From Streptomyces sp. NBC_01465 (GTDB lineage: Bacteria; Actinomycetota; Actinomycetes; Streptomycetales; Streptomycetaceae): a DNA stretch of 64,000 nucleotides. The first letter of the stretch is position 1, and each line of letters starts with the position of its first letter. Location: positions 4,464,001 through 4,528,000 of the forward strand of contig NZ_CP109467.1 in NCBI RefSeq assembly GCF_036227325.1, in the 5' to 3' direction. Of the stretch, positions 59,003 to 64,000 are shown in pieces. Position numbers and translations under genes: made by a program. The notes beneath the pieces are model-generated. The model did not search any database. It worked only from the letters and a program-made list of their open reading frames with translations, and was not told where the DNA came from.

Positions 59003-60409
59003 GTGACAGATGATCCGAAGATGGCCGAGCACGCCCCGATACGGTCCGAAGCCGACGGGGAGGGGCTCTGGTCCCGGACCTATCTGGCCACCACCATCAG
59101 CTTCGCCGCCGTCGAGTTCCTGACGGGATTCGCCGCGCTCGCCGTCGTGCCGACTCTGCCGGTGGCTGCACGGGACCTCGACGCCGTACCGCTGTTTCCG
59201 CTGGTCGCAGGCTGTTTTGTCGCCGCGAGCCTGCTGGGCGCGGTCATCGGCGGCGACTGGGCCGACCGCTCGGGGGCCCGCCGCCCGCTGGCCGTGGGCA
59301 CGGTCCTCGCGGTGATCACCCTGCTGGTCTCCGCCTCCAGTACGTCGATCTGGCAGCTCGCCGCCGGACGCTTCCTGGACGGGATCTCCGCCGGAATGGT
59401 CGCGGTCTCCGTCAACACCGCCATCGGCCAGGCCTACCCCACCCGCCTCCAGCCGCGCGCCCTGTCCCTGGCGAGCACCTGCTGGGTCGTGCCGTCCCTT
59501 GCGGGCCCGCCCCTCGCGGGTCTGGTCGCCGACTGGTGGTCCTGGCGCATGGTGTTCTACGGACTGGCCGTACTGACGCTGATCCCGTCGCTGGTCGTCG
59601 TGGCGCTGCTGCGCGACCGCCCCGGCAGTGCGCCCGCGCCCGTACGGACGGGGGAGCGGGCACCGCGCCCTCCGCTGCTGATCGCGGCGGCGGTGAGCGT
59701 GGGTGCGGCGCTCGGGCAGTACGCGGTCTCCGGCTGGGACATCACTCATCTCCTGTGCGCCGTAGGGGCGTTGGCGGTCCTGACGGTCTTCGCTCCGCGT
59801 CTGGTGCCAACAGGGACGTGGCGTGCCGTACGGGGACTTCCGGCGACGGTGCTGCTGCGCGGTCTGGCGTCGGGCACGTTCTTCACGGTGGAGGCCTTCG
59901 TCCCGCTGCTCCTGGTGACCGAACGGCACGTGGCCCCGGTCATGACGGGCCTGGTCTTCACGGGCGCCGCCGTGGCCTGGGCCGCCTCGTCCTGGGTGCA
60001 GGGCCATCTCCTCGCGGACCGGCCCCGTGACCGTATCGTCGCGGCCGGAGCGCTGATCGTGGCGGTGGCAGTCGTGCTGGCCGCGGTCGGCACGATCCCC
60101 TCGATGCCCTCGGTGACGGCGGCGTCCGCGATGGTCGTGGCGGCGATCGGCATGGGCCTGCTCGCCCCGTCGCTCACCCTCCTCTCGCTGGCCCACAGCC
60201 CCGCCGACCGCCAGGGCTACGCGAGCAGCGCGATGCAGACGAGCCAGAACCTGGGCCAGATCGCGATCCTGGGCGTCGCGTCCGCCGTCTTCAACGCGGG
60301 CCTGGTTCTCGGCTCGGGCCAACTCGTGGGCTACGGGGCGGCGTTCACGCTCCTTCTCGTACCGACACTGCTGGCGGCCGTACTCGCGGTGCGGGCGCGC
60401 AAGGCGTAG
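59003..60409 (+). CDS. MFS transporter (12-helix)
   Basis: 468 residues with about 12 membrane helices, starting ISFAAVEFLTGFAALAVVPT. Loop 2-3 contains GGDWADRSGARRPLAVG, the motif A of drug antiporters, and FLDGISAGMVAVSVNTAIGQ lies in helix 4. The GTG at 59003 follows a CATAGCT box by a few bases, suggesting a near-leaderless mRNA; the ATG at 59021 is an alternative. It lies between the HxlR gene and the CMD/ECF41 operon. Substrate unknown. Confidence 0.85.
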   Translation: MTDDPKMAEHAPIRSEADGEGLWSRTYLATTISFAAVEFLTGFAALAVVPTLPVAARDLDAVPLFPLVAGCFVAASLLGAVIGGDWADRSGARRPLAVGTVLAVITLLVSASSTSIWQLAAGRFLDGISAGMVAVSVNTAIGQAYPTRLQPRALSLASTCWVVPSLAGPPLAGLVADWWSWRMVFYGLAVLTLIPSLVVVALLRDRPGSAPAPVRTGERAPRPPLLIAAAVSVGAALGQYAVSGWDITHLLCAVGALAVLTVFAPRLVPTGTWRAVRGLPATVLLRGLASGTFFTVEAFVPLLLVTERHVAPVMTGLVFTGAAVAWAASSWVQGHLLADRPRDRIVAAGALIVAVAVVLAAVGTIPSMPSVTAASAMVVAAIGMGLLAPSLTLLSLAHSPADRQGYASSAMQTSQNLGQIAILGVASAVFNAGLVLGSGQLVGYGAAFTLLLVPTLLAAVLAVRARKA

Positions 60410-60410
60410 G

Positions 60411-60437
60411 TGTCACATCCGCGGACCGGCCGGTGTC
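60411..60437 (+). promoter_or_regulatory. ECF41-type promoter of the CMD-sigma operon
   Basis: TGTCACA (60411-60417), exactly 16 bases, TGTC (60434-60437). The upstream box matches the ECF41 consensus I recall perfectly, and the -10 differs in one base. It drives an operon that includes an ECF41 sigma gene, so it implies autoregulation. Confidence 0.75.
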
Positions 60438-60481
60438 TTCATGCCCGACAGACACCCAGGCCGATGTCCGAGGAGGACACC

Positions 60482-61060
60482 ATGGCTATCCGGATTCCCA
60501 AGGCGGAGCTCCCCACCGAGCTCAAGGACAACATGATCAAGGCGCTCGGTTCCGTGCCCGAGCCCGTCGAAGTGCTCTTCAACCAGCCAGAACTCGCCCG
60601 CGCCAACCAGGAGTTCAGTGCCAAGGTGGGCTCGTGGAACGCGGCCGACGCGGGCCTCAAGACGTTCGCGCACATGGCCGTCGCGGCCCAGATCGGCTGC
60701 AGTTGGTGCCTGGACATCAACTACTTCGCCGCGCAGAACCAGAACCTGGACCTGGCCAAGGCGAGCCAGGTGCCGCGCTGGCGGGAGTCGGACCTCTTCA
60801 CGCCCCTGGAGCGGGACGTGCTGGAGTACGCCGAGGCCATGACGAACACACCCCCGACCGTCACCGACGAGCTGTCCGCCGGCCTGCTGGACCGGCTCGG
60901 CCCGGCGGCGCTGGTCGAACTCACCGTGTTCATCGGCTTCGCCAACTTCGCCTCCAGGACCAACACGGCGCACGGCATCACGTCGCAGGGCTACTCCGAG
61001 GCCTGTGAAGTCCCTCTGGCTGCGCGCCCCGAGCGCTCGGGCGTAGCGTCCGCGGCATGA
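60482..61060 (+). CDS. Carboxymuconolactone decarboxylase/AhpD-like protein in an ECF41 operon
   Basis: 192 residues. The AhpD-like redox motif is CSWCLDI near residue 79, and NTAHGI near 167 supplies the conserved His. The ATG has GGAGG eight bases upstream. It is translationally coupled (ATGA) to the downstream ECF41 sigma gene, the textbook arrangement for this sigma group, and its promoter matches the ECF41 consensus. It may act as a peroxide- or electrophile-handling enzyme whose need sets the sigma factor's output. Confidence 0.92.
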   Translation: MAIRIPKAELPTELKDNMIKALGSVPEPVEVLFNQPELARANQEFSAKVGSWNAADAGLKTFAHMAVAAQIGCSWCLDINYFAAQNQNLDLAKASQVPRWRESDLFTPLERDVLEYAEAMTNTPPTVTDELSAGLLDRLGPAALVELTVFIGFANFASRTNTAHGITSQGYSEACEVPLAARPERSGVASAA

Positions 61061-61926
61061 CCGAGAACCCCTTCGTCACCCACCGCAGCCTCCTCTTCAC
61101 CGTCGCCTACGAAATGCTCGGCTCCGCCGCCGACGCCGAGGACGTCGTGCAGGAGTCCTGGCTGCGGTGGGCCGACGTGGACGCCACGCAGATCAAGGAC
61201 CCGAGGGCGTACCTCGTCCGGATCGTCACGCGCCAGGCCCTCAACCGCCTGCGCACCCTGTCGCGCCGCCGCGAGGACTACGTCGGCGAGTGGCTGCCCG
61301 AGCCGCTGCTCACCACCCCCGACGTCGCCGAGGACGTCGAGCTCGCCGAGAGCGTCTCGATCGCGATGCTGACCGTCCTGGAGACGCTCGGGCCGTCCGA
61401 GCGTGCGGTGTTCGTCCTGCGCGAGGTCTTCGACATGCCGTACGGGGAGATCGCCGAAGCCGTCGGGAAGCCCGCCGCCACCGTGCGGCAGATCGCCCGG
61501 CGCGCCCGCGACCACGTGGCGGCCCGGCAGCCGCGGATGCAGGTGGCACGGTCGGAGCAGCAGGCGGTGGTGGAGCGGTTCCTGGCCGCCCTGCGAACGG
61601 GGCAACTGCAGGAGCTGATGGAGGTCATGGCACCGGACGTGGTCATGATCGCCGACGGCGGCGGCATCGCGGCGGCCGCGCTGACACCGGTCCACGGAGC
61701 CGATCTGGTGGCGAGGATCCTCGGCCGCGCGCACCGGGTGGAGGTCACCCCGGTGGACGTGGAGACCCTGTGGCTCAACGGTGCGCCCGCGGGCCGCATC
61801 GAGGTCGACGGCGAACCGGCCGCGGTGAGCGTGGTCGTGGAGGACGGGCTGATCACGCGGGTGTTCCTGGTGCGGAACCCGGAGAAGCTGACGCGCCTCG
61901 ACGACCCGGCCGCACTCACGCGGTAG
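61057..61926 (+). CDS. ECF41-type RNA polymerase sigma factor (SigJ-like), copy 2
   Basis: 289 residues. Region 2 is SLLFTVAYEMLGSAADAEDV with VQESWLRW, and region 4 is LETLGPSERAVFVLREVFDM followed by IAEAVGKPAATVRQIARRAR. The SnoaL-like C-terminal domain (QQAVVERFLAALRTGQLQEL) is intact. It overlaps the CMD gene by four bases and so shares its ECF41-type promoter. It is followed by the rox regulatory region, with 174 bases to the rox start. Confidence 0.93.
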   Translation: MTENPFVTHRSLLFTVAYEMLGSAADAEDVVQESWLRWADVDATQIKDPRAYLVRIVTRQALNRLRTLSRRREDYVGEWLPEPLLTTPDVAEDVELAESVSIAMLTVLETLGPSERAVFVLREVFDMPYGEIAEAVGKPAATVRQIARRARDHVAARQPRMQVARSEQQAVVERFLAALRTGQLQELMEVMAPDVVMIADGGGIAAAALTPVHGADLVARILGRAHRVEVTPVDVETLWLNGAPAGRIEVDGEPAAVSVVVEDGLITRVFLVRNPEKLTRLDDPAALTR

Positions 61927-61952
61927 GCGCCCGAGGGGCGGAAAACAAAAAA

Positions 61953-61977
61953 GGAAAGGAGAGCTCCGCTCCTTTCC
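61953..61977 (-). terminator. Hairpin with A-tract upstream of the rox RAE
   Basis: GGAAAGGAG (61953-61961) pairs with CTCCTTTCC (61969-61977) around a 7-base loop. AACAAAAAAG (61944-61953) flanks it upstream, so on the minus strand it reads as an intrinsic terminator with a T-tract. The same 10-mer and a hairpin in the same place occur upstream of helR. Confidence 0.65.
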
Positions 61978-61993
61978 ACTCCCAAGATATAGC
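61976..61993 (+). promoter_or_regulatory. Conserved 18-base block with TATAGC upstream of the rox RAE
   Basis: CCACTCCCAAGATATAGC matches the helR block at 16 of 18 positions. TATAGC (61988-61993) is a plausible -10, with the palindrome centre exactly 17 bases downstream, as at helR. Confidence 0.65.
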
Positions 61994-61994
61994 G

Positions 61995-62025
61995 CACCCC
62001 GGGCCTTGCGGCAAGGCCCGGGGTG
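61995..62025 (+). promoter_or_regulatory. Rifamycin-associated element (RAE) of rox
   Basis: A perfect 31-base palindrome with 15-base arms (CACCCCGGGCCTTGC and its complement) around one central G. The core CCTTGCGGCAAGG is the same 13-mer as at helR, while the outer arms differ in sequence but are symmetric in both. It lies 75 bases before the rox start. Confidence 0.9.
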
Positions 62026-62076
62026 TCCCGCATACTCGGCGATCGAAGCCGGAACGACGAGGTCAGAGCGTCGTAA

Positions 62077-63525
<1,449 letters not shown>

Positions 63526-63530
63526 GCCGA

Positions 63531-63564
63531 TGAGCCCCGCCCGGCACACGCCGGGCGGGGCTCA
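63531..63564. terminator. Bidirectional terminator between rox and the protease gene
   Basis: A perfect 15-base stem, TGAGCCCCGCCCGGC and its complement, with loop ACAC, between two convergent genes. Confidence 0.8.
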
Positions 63565-63570
63565 CGGCCG

Positions 63571-64000
63571 TCAGCGTCCGAGGAACGCGTTGTACACGGC
63601 CACCTTGGAGATGTTGCCCTGCAGGTCGACGACCTCGGCCCGCAGCGCGACACCCTTGCCCTTGGCGGGGGCGCGCAGCTCGGCCTTGTCGTGCTTCACC
63701 AGCAGGGTCTGCCAGGTGACCCCGTTGTCGTACGAGGCCTGCACCACAAGGGACTTGAGGTTGTCCCCGGCCGCGGGACCCTGGACCTCCACCGGCATGG
63801 ACATCTTCTTGCCCGCCTTGGCCTGCGACTGCAGGTCGAGAGCGGGGTGGAAGCGGACCATGGAGCCCGGCAGCTCCTTGTCGCCGTCCTTGGAGCGGAA
63901 CGTCCAGCTGGTGTCGATGCGATTTCCGACGCGTCCGATCTTCGGGTCACGCGTGCTGGTGGAGCTGAGGGTGTACTCGTGCTCCTCCGCAGGCACCGGG
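63571..64000 (-). CDS. C-terminal part of a subtilisin-like (S8) secreted protease (partial, runs off the right edge)
   Basis: The last 143 residues of a longer protein; the frame is open to the right edge. Visible segments are a beta-rich domain, TSWTFRSKDGDKELPGSMVR, FHPALDLQSQAKAGKKMSMP, VVQASYDNGVTWQTLLVK and LRAEVVDLQGNISKVAVYNA, ending in FLGR. This resembles the C-terminal region of large streptomycete S8 peptidases. No catalytic motif lies inside the window, so the assignment rests on the recalled similarity of this domain. It is convergent with rox. Confidence 0.6.
   Translation of the reverse strand, partial: PVPAEEHEYTLSSTSTRDPKIGRVGNRIDTSWTFRSKDGDKELPGSMVRFHPALDLQSQAKAGKKMSMPVEVQGPAAGDNLKSLVVQASYDNGVTWQTLLVKHDKAELRAPAKGKGVALRAEVVDLQGNISKVAVYNAFLGR

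Noticed and set aside
55829..60322. Continuous minus-strand frame of about 1500 codons
   Set aside because: Only its last 256 codons are a real gene. The rest is antisense to the sigma factor, HxlR and MFS genes or out of frame with the imine reductase gene, and lacks domain signals.

Overview
The window is a high-GC stretch of chromosome from a Streptomyces species. Almost every protein is best explained by streptomycete families, including mycothiol synthase, GlnR, Nur, the WhiG anti-sigma factor RsiG and DevA-type GntR regulators. GTG starts, 4-base stop/start overlaps and apparently leaderless genes are frequent. From memory of S. coelicolor, gene order from about position 1400 to 32700 follows the conserved core around SCO4151 to SCO4191. 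No rRNA, tRNA, CRISPR array or transposase was seen.

Layout. 1-5.8 kb: a GntR/ABC pair cut by the left edge, mshD, a HelR-type RNA polymerase-recycling ATPase and a PDDEXK nuclease. 6-15.4 kb: secreted 5'-nucleotidase, hydrolase, an OmpR-type two-component system with its serine protease, a LacI regulator, glnR and a second hydrolase. 15.4-19.6 kb: MoaD-like protein, membrane and lipid-binding proteins, and a sulfur operon (cysteine-containing leader peptide, thiosulfate sulfurtransferase, DUF1416). 19.5-28.3 kb: DsrE protein, three tandem paralogous membrane-anchored proteins, a nitrobindin-like protein, nur, ygfZ, dtd, rsiG, an asparaginase and an Eis-like acetyltransferase.

28.3-37.9 kb is the most unusual part. 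Three DevA-type GntR regulators lie next to three tiny membrane proteins on the opposite strand. With them are two phosphotransferase (APH-fold) genes, one with two kinase domains, a HAD hydrolase (devB) and two further proteins that carry a DevA-like C-terminal domain without the HTH. A duplicated 3' end of devA shows that a phosphotransferase gene was inserted exactly at the devA-devB junction. 37.9-42.8 kb: redox genes with SoxR-type and MerR-type promoters, and a GT39 membrane glycosyltransferase. 42.9-52 kb: two back-to-back NarL-type two-component systems, each divergent from an ABC exporter. 52-63.5 kb: MFS pumps, MarR and HxlR regulators, oxidoreductases and two ECF41-type sigma factors with their typical partner genes and promoters, ending with rox (rifampicin monooxygenase) and the C-terminus of a subtilisin-like protease.

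The best-supported functional link is between the two ends. helR and rox, 57 kb apart, have the same upstream module: an A-tract, a hairpin, a conserved 18-base block ending in TATAGC, and a perfect palindrome with the core CCTTGCGGCAAGG (rifamycin-associated element) centred exactly 17 bases after TATAGC. This points to a co-induced two-gene rifamycin-resistance regulon, with one gene protecting the target and one destroying the drug.
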